A stretch of DNA of 58,266 nucleotides. Origin: Candidatus Lernaella stagnicola. GTDB taxonomy: Bacteria > Lernaellota > Lernaellaia > Lernaellales > Lernaellaceae. Positions 51,985 to 58,266 of this stretch are shown piece by piece (position 1 is the first letter of the stretch; every line of letters starts with the position of its first letter). Position numbers and translations under genes: made by a program. The notes under the pieces are model-generated. The model worked only from the letters and a program-made list of their open reading frames with translations. It was not told the origin of the DNA and ran no database searches. The DNA lies in contig JAVCCK010000025.1 in assembly GCA_030765525.1 (NCBI GenBank), forward strand, positions 1-58,266, read 5' to 3'.

Positions 51985-53087
51985 TACGGTATCGACCAGA
52001 TGACTTCTTTGGTCATCGCGTCGAGTAGCGTGAGGTTGTGGCTGAGGAAATTGGCGACCAACGCGTAGTAGTAACCGGGGTTCTCCGGATTCTCGAAAAA
52101 GGCGATATCTGTCGGACCGGCACCGGTATCCATCGCGCCCAGTAAGCGTCCGGTGAGCGCGTCGTAAGCCATGATTGAATTATCGTCGTAATTCGTGACC
52201 CAGGCTTCTAAGCCGTCGGGCCGCACTTCCGCGTCGATCGGGGCGTCTTCGGAGGGCAGGATGCGCAGCACGGCGCGGTCCGGCTGCAGGGGCAGCTTAT
52301 CGGTGTCGACCATCAGCACGGCGCTGGGGCTGCGCGAGGCGACAAACAGCGACTTGCCGTCGGGCGTGAAGTCCAACCCGCGAAAATCGAAGCCGAACAG
52401 GCTAAAGCCGCCGAATGCGCCGAAAGCGGTCAGGAAGGCGCCGGTATCCGCTTCGATCACGGTGATGGCGTTGAGGTCCTGATTCGTAACATAGGCGTGA
52501 TTGGTGCCCGGTTGGATTTTCACTTCAGTGATGCCTGCGGCCAGGCGCACGTTGCGGATCAGCTTCCGGTTTTCGACGTCCACGATCGACACATCGCCGC
52601 TGCCGATGCAGGCCGCCAGCAGGGTTTTGCCGTCGGCGGTCAGCGCCAAACCGTAGGGCTGCCGCGCCACTTCGATACCCTGCACGCCCTCATCGTTCGG
52701 CTTGACGTCGATTTGCTCCGGGAAGCCCGGTTTGGAAAGATCGAAGATTCGCACGTGGTTGCTGCGCCGGTCGGCCACGAAAGCCCGGCTCTTATCATTA
52801 TTTAAAATGATTTTCGCCAGGTAGGGCTTGGTCTCAACGTGCCGCAAGACGGCGCGCTTGCGTTCCACCAGGGCGGTCGGGAGATCGATGACCGAAATCC
52901 ATCCGACCTTGTCGTCGGAAAGGTCGAAGTTGGCGTTGGTCACGTACGCGTACGGCCAATTGATGGCCAACCCGATGGGGTTGTCCAAAACGCCACCTTC
53001 ACCGGCGTAGTCCGGCACATTGTCGCAAGCGGGCGCCACGGCCAGAATCAGGGCCAGGCAGATGATCAGTAAGACGGTTTGGCGCAC
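51984..53087 (-). CDS. Lipoprotein with YVTN-like beta-propeller
   Basis: 367 aa from GTG 53087, preceded by AAGGGGGAA. The lipobox ends A-P-A-C, with Asp at +2 (C-D-N-V-P). Residues 35-360 are a seven-bladed-type propeller with YVTN motifs: Y-A-Y-V-T-N-A, R-A-F-V-A-D-R-R-S-N-H-V-R-I-F-D, H-A-Y-V-T-N-Q-D and E-A-W-V-T-N-Y-D. It is the first gene of a two-gene operon with the propeller lipoprotein above. Such proteins are common surface components in deltaproteobacteria and archaea; ligand and role are unknown. Confidence 0.85.
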   Translation of the reverse strand: MRQTVLLIICLALILAVAPACDNVPDYAGEGGVLDNPIGLAINWPYAYVTNANFDLSDDKVGWISVIDLPTALVERKRAVLRHVETKPYLAKIILNNDKSRAFVADRRSNHVRIFDLSKPGFPEQIDVKPNDEGVQGIEVARQPYGLALTADGKTLLAACIGSGDVSIVDVENRKLIRNVRLAAGITEVKIQPGTNHAYVTNQDLNAITVIEADTGAFLTAFGAFGGFSLFGFDFRGLDFTPDGKSLFVASRSPSAVLMVDTDKLPLQPDRAVLRILPSEDAPIDAEVRPDGLEAWVTNYDDNSIMAYDALTGRLLGAMDTGAGPTDIAFFENPENPGYYYALVANFLSHNLTLLDAMTKEVIWSIP

Positions 53088-53319
53088 ATTTCCCCCTTGG
53101 ATTTCCAGACCCGGCGCATCTTAGCGGCGCGCCACGAAGCGGTCAAGGAAGTTCCAAGGAAATCTGCATGGCCCGCGCCGGACGAATCAACGGCAAGACC
53201 GGCTACAGTTTGCTGAAGATCGCGCTCGGTCGCGGTCGGGTCCCTAACCCTTTGCCAAGGCCCGCTTGCCTTCCGCGGCCCGTCGTCTGAAAATACAGCA
53301 TCTTGCGAGGAGGCTGATC

Positions 53320-55245
53320 ATGAAATGCGTTCCCTTCATCTTACTGCTGGCCGGGTTGTTGCTATTGGGTTTCGCCGCGGGCCTCGCCTGCGATGACGAC
53401 GACGACGACGACGACGATAACGACAATGACGATACGTCCATCGATGACGACACCGGCGGCGACGACGACGACGATGACAACGACGATGACGACAACAACG
53501 ACGATGACGATGACGACACGTCCCCAGTGGACGACGACACCACCGGTGATGACGACGACGATGACAACGACGACAATGACGATGATGACGATGATGACGA
53601 CGATGACGACAACGATGACGACAACGATGATGACGACACGACGCCGGACGATTGCACAACGCTGGAAGACCCGGACGATGCGGGGGCGTACTCCGTCGTG
53701 GCCTGGGAATACGGCGATGAAAACGACCCCGACGCCCAAACAACCAATGTCCTGCCCTATTTCCGGACGCCCGCTTTCTACGTGCGTTGGGTCCGCGGCA
53801 TCCCCATGAGCGCGGTTCCCCTGCACGGCCTGGGGCATTACCCGGATGGCGACGGCCCCTTCCCCCTAGTGCTGATCGTGCACGGCAACCATAGCCCCGA
53901 GGAGCTCTCCTACCCGGGCTACGGCTATCTCACCGAGCACTTGGCGACGCACGGGATTATCGCCGTGTCGATCGAGGAAGATTTTCTCAACGGCGGGGTC
54001 TCCGGCGAGATGGACGCGCGGGGCATCGTGCTCTTGCGGCACTTGCAGCTTTTCCGCGAATGGAACCGCGATCCGTCGCACCCGCTGTACGGCAAGATCA
54101 AAATGAACCGCATCGGTCTGGCCGGGCACAGTCGCGGAGGCGAAGGCGCCGCGACGGCATGGCTCTACAACACGACGCTGCACAATCCCGCCGACCCCCT
54201 GCACGATTTTGGTTTTCACATCCGTTCGGTCTTGGCGATCGCGCCGGTGGACGGCCAACTCGGCACGCTCTTCCCGGAACTGGTGACGATAGAAAACGCC
54301 GATTACTTCGTGATGCACGGCTCTCACGACGGCGACGTCTCCAATTTCCAGGGCCATAAAACCTACGACCGCGCCTTGCCGGTCGCCGAAGAAACGACGG
54401 GCGAAAAAGGCTTGTTGTTCATCCAGGGCGGCAACCACGGCCAGTTCAACACCATTTGGGCGCCGGGCGGCGATCCCTTTCCGGTCGGGTATTCGACGAC
54501 GCCGCTGATCGCCGCGGCCGACCAGCAACAGGTCGCCAAGTTGTTTACGACGGCTTGGTTCCGCTGGACGCTGCAGGGGCGGCGCTGCTACCGCATGATG
54601 GCGGCGGGCGAAATCGAGTTCGACTCGTTTCCCGACGACGTCGTTCTGTCACGCCAGTACCAGAATCACACGCGAACGTGGCTGAACCATTACGAAGAGG
54701 ATAACGACCCGGCCACGACTTCCATTCCCGGCGGCGCGAATGTCGCCAGCGGTTTCGTCATCAGTAACGAGCAGGCCATGACCGGCAGCGGCGCGTACGG
54801 CGAGTTCGTCGGCGAAACCGACGGTCACATTCTCGCGTGGGACGCCGGCGTGGCGACCTACACCGTGCAGCTTCCCGACACGCTGCGCATTCCCCTCGAC
54901 GCCGACATGCTGGCGTTGCGCATCGGGCAACTCTACGAGTCGAGCGACCAGTACAACGTATTCGGTACGGCGCAGGATGTGTCGGTATCGATCGTCGTGG
55001 ACGGCGTGACATCGGACCCGGTGTACGCCTCGGACTACCGCGAACTTGTCTCGCAGTGCCACGTACGACTGGGCACCAGCTACAACACGTCGATGACGGT
55101 ACTGGAAACCGTGCGTATTCCGCTGGAGGATTTCGACGGCGGCTCGCCGGTCGACCCGGCGGCGGTGGAGGAAGTCGTGTTGACCTTCGACCGCAGCGAG
55201 TCCGGTTTGATCGGGATCGACGAAATTCAGTTCACCGAATTCTAA
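53320..55245 (+). CDS. Asp-tract lipoprotein with alpha/beta-hydrolase (PET-hydrolase/cutinase-like)
   Basis: 641 aa from ATG 53320 (GAGGAGG upstream). The lipobox is G-L-A-C24, followed directly by about 80 Asp/Asn residues. The hydrolase (120-440) has oxyanion H-G-N-H near 188-191, nucleophile S271 in G-H-S-R-G-G, acid D337 in M-H-G-S-H-D-G-D and H373 in G-G-N-H-G-Q-F. This order resembles polyesterase/chlorophyllase-type hydrolases. Residues 450-641 are a beta-sandwich that may bind substrate. The very long acidic stalk suggests that the enzyme reaches beyond the cell surface. A small secreted protein gene follows 14 bp downstream. Esterase activity is strongly indicated; the substrate is not. 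Confidence 0.9.
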   Translation: MKCVPFILLLAGLLLLGFAAGLACDDDDDDDDDNDNDDTSIDDDTGGDDDDDDNDDDDNNDDDDDDTSPVDDDTTGDDDDDDNDDNDDDDDDDDDDDNDDDNDDDDTTPDDCTTLEDPDDAGAYSVVAWEYGDENDPDAQTTNVLPYFRTPAFYVRWVRGIPMSAVPLHGLGHYPDGDGPFPLVLIVHGNHSPEELSYPGYGYLTEHLATHGIIAVSIEEDFLNGGVSGEMDARGIVLLRHLQLFREWNRDPSHPLYGKIKMNRIGLAGHSRGGEGAATAWLYNTTLHNPADPLHDFGFHIRSVLAIAPVDGQLGTLFPELVTIENADYFVMHGSHDGDVSNFQGHKTYDRALPVAEETTGEKGLLFIQGGNHGQFNTIWAPGGDPFPVGYSTTPLIAAADQQQVAKLFTTAWFRWTLQGRRCYRMMAAGEIEFDSFPDDVVLSRQYQNHTRTWLNHYEEDNDPATTSIPGGANVASGFVISNEQAMTGSGAYGEFVGETDGHILAWDAGVATYTVQLPDTLRIPLDADMLALRIGQLYESSDQYNVFGTAQDVSVSIVVDGVTSDPVYASDYRELVSQCHVRLGTSYNTSMTVLETVRIPLEDFDGGSPVDPAAVEEVVLTFDRSESGLIGIDEIQFTEF

Positions 55246-55259
55246 GAAGGAAATAGACG

Positions 55260-55712
55260 ATGATTTCCAAATCGAAGATATGCCTGGCGGTCCTCCTGAT
55301 GCTCGCGGCGACTGCTGTCGCGCAGCAAGCCGACATCGAATGCACGGGGATGGATGTGGCGCGCGTCACGCTCGAGGACCCGCACGTGATCCCGCTGCCG
55401 AACGGCGGGACAAAGCAAATCAGCGAAGCGTACCTGGTGCGCGTGCACGGCCGCTTCCCGGTGAATCGTGCGCCGGCGTTGCGTATGTTTGTCGGCGACG
55501 CGGCCATCGAAGAAGTAGGCTCGTTCCCCGGCGGCGTGTATTTCTATGTATGGGATCTCGAGCGCCTGCGCGCGTTTGCGGGCAAGGTTCTTCGCTACGG
55601 TTTCGGTGAGTCGCCGGTGCGTGAAACGACCGTGGTTTTTCCCACAGTCAACGAAACCATGCAAAAACCGTTATCGGAGAAACGTGCGTTGGAGCGGCCT
55701 GCGGTTAAATAA
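55260..55712 (+). CDS. Small secreted protein of unknown function
   Basis: 150 aa with signal peptide 1-21 (A-V-A-Q). The mature part is a compact alpha/beta or beta domain (V-T-L-E-D-P-H-V-I-P-L-P-N-G-G, Y-L-V-R-V-H-G-R-F-P, F-P-G-G-V-Y-F-Y-V-W-D) with one Cys. AAGAAGGAAATAGACG lies before ATG 55260. It is probably co-transcribed with the alpha/beta-hydrolase lipoprotein. I see no known family. Confidence 0.7.
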   Translation: MISKSKICLAVLLMLAATAVAQQADIECTGMDVARVTLEDPHVIPLPNGGTKQISEAYLVRVHGRFPVNRAPALRMFVGDAAIEEVGSFPGGVYFYVWDLERLRAFAGKVLRYGFGESPVRETTVVFPTVNETMQKPLSEKRALERPAVK

Positions 55713-55718
55713 AAAATT

Positions 55719-55757
55719 GGAGGACCCCCGGCCCGAAGGCCGGGGGTTGCGTCCTCC
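55719..55757. terminator. Large hairpin after the hydrolase operon
   Basis: CCCCCGGCC-CGAA-GGCCGGGGG (55725-55746) is extended by an outer GGAGGA/TCCTCC stem across a 5-nt bulge. It starts 7 nt after the stop at 55712. The U-run lies on the minus-strand side (A6 at 55711-55716), so rightward termination may depend on the stem alone. Confidence 0.55.
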
Positions 55758-55917
55758 AAAACCCTCCCACACACGAAGAATAATGCAAATTGGATACCGT
55801 TTTTTTTCCCGTATGTGAGCAGTCGTTCAAACTCATGAAAAATAAGCAATTATGCAGCAGCAATCAATTCATCTGAATACTACAGTCAAAGTAACTAACC
55901 GATTAGTGGGGCGCTAA

Positions 55918-55934
55918 GTGACAATATTTGTCAC
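55918..55934. promoter_or_regulatory. 17-bp palindromic site
   Basis: GTGACAA-TAT-TTGTCAC is a perfect dyad with a 3-bp centre, of the size used by dimeric helix-turn-helix regulators. It lies about 230 bp upstream of the protease promoter, so a direct role there is uncertain. Confidence 0.45.
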
Positions 55935-56044
55935 CAATTTGCATCAGAGGAACAATTTTTGACTGGGAGTCACGTCAAGACCGTCCGCAAGATATGGAAT
56001 AACCTAGCTTTTTCAGGTAAGGGCTCCCCGTACAAAGCGCCCGC

Positions 56045-56109
56045 AACGACGTTTTTCCGGATTCCCACCTCCTGATAATGACTCTCGCGACGCCAAGAAA
56101 AACGTCGTT
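56045..56109. repeat. Inverted repeat upstream of the protease promoter
   Basis: AACGACGTTTTTC (56045-56057) and its exact complement (56097-56109) are separated by 39 bp. Each arm contains a near-palindromic AACG(A/T)CGTT core, so it may be two operator half-sites or a looped RNA/DNA structure. Confidence 0.5.
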
Positions 56110-56161
56110 TTGCCCTTTTTTGGCAGCCGATATCAGGCGTTTTGTCGCCGTCGGAGGTTGC

Positions 56162-56190
56162 TTGATTCCCCAATGAAGAATCGCTACACT
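56162..56190 (+). promoter_or_regulatory. Sigma-70-like promoter of the protease gene
   Basis: TTGATT (56162-56167), a 17-bp spacer and TACACT (56185-56190) give a plausible promoter. A leader of about 105 nt would precede ATG 56303. Confidence 0.5.
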
Positions 56191-56302
56191 CCCCTGTCAA
56201 CTCGCCGGATCAAGTCGGGATCCGGTGGGTGCTTGGTAGTCGGCTGGTCGAGGGTCCACGCGCGGGCACGCATCCGGTGTGTCCGGAAAAGGTTGATGAA
56301 GC

Positions 56303-57805
56303 ATGAAATTCCACCGTTGGCCCGCCGTCGCGGCTTGTCTGGCCCTATTGGCAATTCTCGCCATTCCCTGTGTCGCCGCCGCGGACGAGAGGCCTGAACT
56401 CACGCCTGAATTCATCGAGTGGCTTCGAACCAACGTTGAACCGATGCCCTTCCCGAATGTCGATATGGCCACGCCGGTCTCCGACGAATCGGTTCGATGG
56501 GTTTTCAAATACAACGAAGCCGAGCGGCCGCCGTTGGCGGAGTTGGGATACGACATTGATACCGGCAATCCCCTGCCCGTTTTCGCCGAAGAAAAAACCG
56601 GCGGGCCGAGCAAGATCAACAACACCCAACAGTTCCCCTACAGTTCGGTGGTTCACCTGTACATGCGTTACGACGACATGTACGCGGGATGCTCGGGCGC
56701 GTTTATTCAGAATTCGTCGACGGTTTTCACGGCTGGACACTGCATCTACAACCACGATTTCGGCGGTTTTCCGGACGACATCATCGTCATCCCGGCTGAG
56801 GAAAGCGGCCAAAAGCCCTTTGGCCAGGCGTACGCGCACAATTGGGCGTCCAACACCGGTTGGACGAATTATCAGGACTACACGAAAGACTACGCGGCGA
56901 TCGTCGTCGAGCCCTTCGGCGACAACACCGGCTATATGGATAGCTTTTATACGACCAGCGCCAACTGGTATATGGGACGGGAGTTCCACACCGCGGGTTA
57001 TCCGGGCGACTTCGGGTACACCGGCGACGAGATGTGGTGGGAAGAAAACCGTGTCGTGGAAGTCACTTCGGGCATGATGCGTGTGAACTACCACTTCGGC
57101 GACGACTACCCCTACTTCTGCATTCCCGGTCAGAGCGGCAGCGCCATGTACTTCGATAACGACGGCGTGTGGTCCATTGCCGCCGTCCTTACGCTGGGCA
57201 GTTGCCACGGGGTACGCATCAACAGCACGGTCCAGGAGTTGATTGATTCCTTCGCCTGCGACGGGTGCCTCGTCGGCGACGTCTGCTACAAGGCGGGCGA
57301 CCGCAACCCCGACAACTCGTGCGAAATCTGTGACCCGAGCCAACTGTCCGTGGGCTGGTCATCCAACGACGGGCTCGCGTGCAACGACGGCCTGTGGTGC
57401 ACCGGCGACGACTTCTGTTTCGAAGGCGCGTGCGAAGGGCACAAGAACTATCCGTGCGACGCGTTCCAAGAGTGCGTCGAAGAGGCGCAGGAGTGCATCG
57501 GCGAACCGCTCGACGATGACGACGAACTCGACGTTTGCGAAGACCTTCTTTCGCTGCTGTATGACCAGTGCGGTTTCGCCGTGCCCTATCAAAACGGCTT
57601 TGCCGACTCGGCGCTGGCCTATTCGCTGTGCCTGGAGAACAACGCGAACGTGGACTGGAACTGCCTCACGAAGTGCTCGATCAGCCCGAATGTGCAGAAC
57701 TGCGGCGACTTCGCGGAGTGCATGAATTCAGCCTGCGACGTGTCGGTTAAAGGCTACGACGGCGACTCCGACGATGATGACGGCGGCGGCGGTTGCGGCG
57801 GCTGA
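56303..57805 (+). CDS. Secreted trypsin/V8-like serine protease with Cys-rich module, Asp run and Gly-Cys tail
   Basis: 500 aa with signal peptide 1-26 and no lipobox. A propeptide-like segment (27-105) precedes the chymotrypsin-fold domain: H146 in F-T-A-G-H-C, D196 in T-K-D-Y-A-A-I, and S278 in P-G-Q-S-G-S. This is the glutamyl-endopeptidase-like (V8) arrangement. Residues 319-400 are a Cys-rich module, C-D-G-C-L-V-G-D-V-C then C-N-D-G-L-W-C-T-G-D-D-F-C, homologous to modules in the 1579-aa protein at 29170-33909. Another Cys-containing segment (410-480) follows. The end is D-S-D-D-D-D-G-G-G-G-C-G-G. It is preceded by its own promoter. A surface-attached protease that might act with the large Cys-rich protein is inferred. 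Confidence 0.9.
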   Translation: MKFHRWPAVAACLALLAILAIPCVAAADERPELTPEFIEWLRTNVEPMPFPNVDMATPVSDESVRWVFKYNEAERPPLAELGYDIDTGNPLPVFAEEKTGGPSKINNTQQFPYSSVVHLYMRYDDMYAGCSGAFIQNSSTVFTAGHCIYNHDFGGFPDDIIVIPAEESGQKPFGQAYAHNWASNTGWTNYQDYTKDYAAIVVEPFGDNTGYMDSFYTTSANWYMGREFHTAGYPGDFGYTGDEMWWEENRVVEVTSGMMRVNYHFGDDYPYFCIPGQSGSAMYFDNDGVWSIAAVLTLGSCHGVRINSTVQELIDSFACDGCLVGDVCYKAGDRNPDNSCEICDPSQLSVGWSSNDGLACNDGLWCTGDDFCFEGACEGHKNYPCDAFQECVEEAQECIGEPLDDDDELDVCEDLLSLLYDQCGFAVPYQNGFADSALAYSLCLENNANVDWNCLTKCSISPNVQNCGDFAECMNSACDVSVKGYDGDSDDDDGGGGCGG

Positions 57806-57876
57806 TTCCAGGCACTCAATAACAAGCCCTTCGAATAACTTCACGCTAGGCAATCACTGATAGGTCTCACGCAGAT

Positions 57877-58080
57877 CTAAAATAACGAGCAGCCGCAGCC
57901 TTTATCGTCGCCGCCATCGTCGTCCGAAGCGTTTGCACCGTCGGGTGATTCGTCGTCGTCGTCGCCGTCGTCATCATCCGGCATTTCTTCGTTGGTGATG
58001 GCAATGATCTGCAAGGCAGCATGATTTCCCCCAAAGGAACAGAACAACGAAATTGTAATGGCCCCGCCGCGCCGCGGCAA
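57877..58080 (-). CDS. Small Asp-rich protein or fragment ending in Gly-Cys-Gly-Cys
   Basis: The frame encodes at most 67 aa. The C-terminal half is a clear member of the Asp-tract group (P-D-D-D-D-G-D-D-D-D-E, then D-D-D-G-G-D-D-K, ending G-C-G-C-S-L-F). The N-terminal 25 residues are not a convincing signal peptide, and no good ribosome site precedes ATG 58080; a TTG inside the frame behind GGGGGA is another possible start. It may be the 3' remnant of a larger gene that lost its front part, or a very short stalk protein like that at 9655. It runs opposite to the protease gene. Confidence 0.4.
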   Translation of the reverse strand: MPRRGGAITISLFCSFGGNHAALQIIAITNEEMPDDDDGDDDDESPDGANASDDDGGDDKGCGCSLF

Positions 58081-58141
58081 CCGGATTCGGTGAGTCTTGA
58101 GTTATTAGTTTGGTCGCAGGCGACCTCGCAGCTAGTCAACG

Positions 58142-58258
58142 CCAGGCGGTGCCTGGACCCAAAACCGCGAATATTACCCTTCGTGTCCCGCATTTTTCCC
58201 TTCGACAAGCTCCCTTCGGTTTGAGCCCAGGGTCGAAGACAGGACAGGCAAAGGGTAA
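58142..58258. repeat. REP-like nested inverted repeats at the right end
   Basis: CCAGGC-GGT-GCCTGG (58142-58156) is followed by nested arms TTACCCTT/AAGGGTAA (58174-58181, 58251-58258) and CTTCGAC/GTCGAAG (58200-58206, 58232-58238) with inner GCTC/GAGC. The layout resembles intergenic repetitive palindromes; no gene is seen here. Confidence 0.4.
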
Positions 58259-58266
58259 AAGGGAAA

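Larger units (their letters stand above)
55713..56302. other. 590-bp AT-rich regulatory region, no gene
   Basis: This is one of the longest gene-free stretches. It holds a GC-rich hairpin (55719-55757), a 17-bp dyad (55918-55934), a 13-bp inverted repeat (56045-56109) and the protease promoter (56162-56190). The centre is visibly richer in A/T than the surrounding genes. A 76-codon leftward frame at 55970-56200 has no supporting features. Confidence 0.55.

Noticed and set aside
55595-55849. 84-codon leftward frame
   Set aside because: It runs antisense to the small secreted protein and through the hairpin, with no start signal.
1-58266. tRNA, rRNA, riboswitch, integrase or transposase
   Set aside because: I looked for conserved cores and signature motifs on both strands and saw none; a covariance-model scan would be decisive.

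Overview
The window looks like chromosomal DNA of an uncultured, high-GC, diderm bacterium. Gram-negative architecture is indicated by an outer-membrane beta-barrel ending in Phe/Tyr (27567-29108), many lipoproteins with N-terminal lipoboxes, and periplasmic binding proteins. Secreted proteins with very long Asp/Asn tracts, MopE-type metal-binding motifs and Cys-rich CNG repeats recall deltaproteobacterial-grade lineages such as Myxococcota or Lernaellota. That placement is a guess from style, not from a marker gene. I see no rRNA, tRNA, CRISPR array, transposase or phage gene.

Layout. Positions 1-4542 (minus strand) hold two Asp-tract lipoproteins, a Met/Cys-rich periplasmic protein, a DsbA-peroxiredoxin fusion and a metal-binding lipoprotein. 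Positions 4670-13126 are metabolic: EcsC-like protein, acetoacetate-decarboxylase-like protein, ketopantoate-reductase-like protein, a CoA-transferase, and IorA/IorB (arylpyruvate:ferredoxin oxidoreductase). A short secreted protein that is almost only Asp-repeat stalk (9655-10035) sits among them. Positions 13255-38426 are mainly exported proteins: a MopE-type lipoprotein, a VCBS-like protein, an operon of zinc-PLC-like protein, kelch propeller and papain-like protease, a glycosidase-like lipoprotein, a solute-binding protein with an outer-membrane barrel, a 1579-aa Cys-rich propeller protein, and a lipoprotein with a probable BPI/TULIP fold. A DUF523/DUF1722-type cytoplasmic protein, a zinc-ribbon membrane protein and a GNAT enzyme are interspersed. 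Positions 38567-50499 hold a small membrane protein, a membrane/propeller protein, a hybrid histidine kinase, a flavin redox pair, a VWA lipoprotein, and a flippase-like protein with a deacetylase-GNAT fusion. Positions 50572-58080 hold two beta-propeller lipoproteins, an alpha/beta-hydrolase lipoprotein, a trypsin-like protease and a small Asp-rich remnant.

The unifying theme is an Asp-tract tether placed next to a cysteine at one end of the protein. Eight proteins have it directly or shortly after the N-terminal lipobox Cys (classical lipoproteins). Six others end in an Asp tract followed by a Gly-Cys tail of only a few residues; the five of these with a recognisable N-terminus have ordinary signal peptides without a lipobox, and the sixth (57877-58080) has no visible export signal. 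No protein has both. The payloads include proteases, a hydrolase, propellers, VWA, TULIP and metal-binding modules. I infer two alternative cell-surface anchoring routes. The C-terminal one lacks the transmembrane helix of PEP-CTERM, GlyGly-CTERM or MYXO-CTERM signals and may be undescribed.

Starts were moved from the longest possible reading frame to the best ribosome-binding-site-supported codon where that was clear. Coordinates of coding features include the stop codon.
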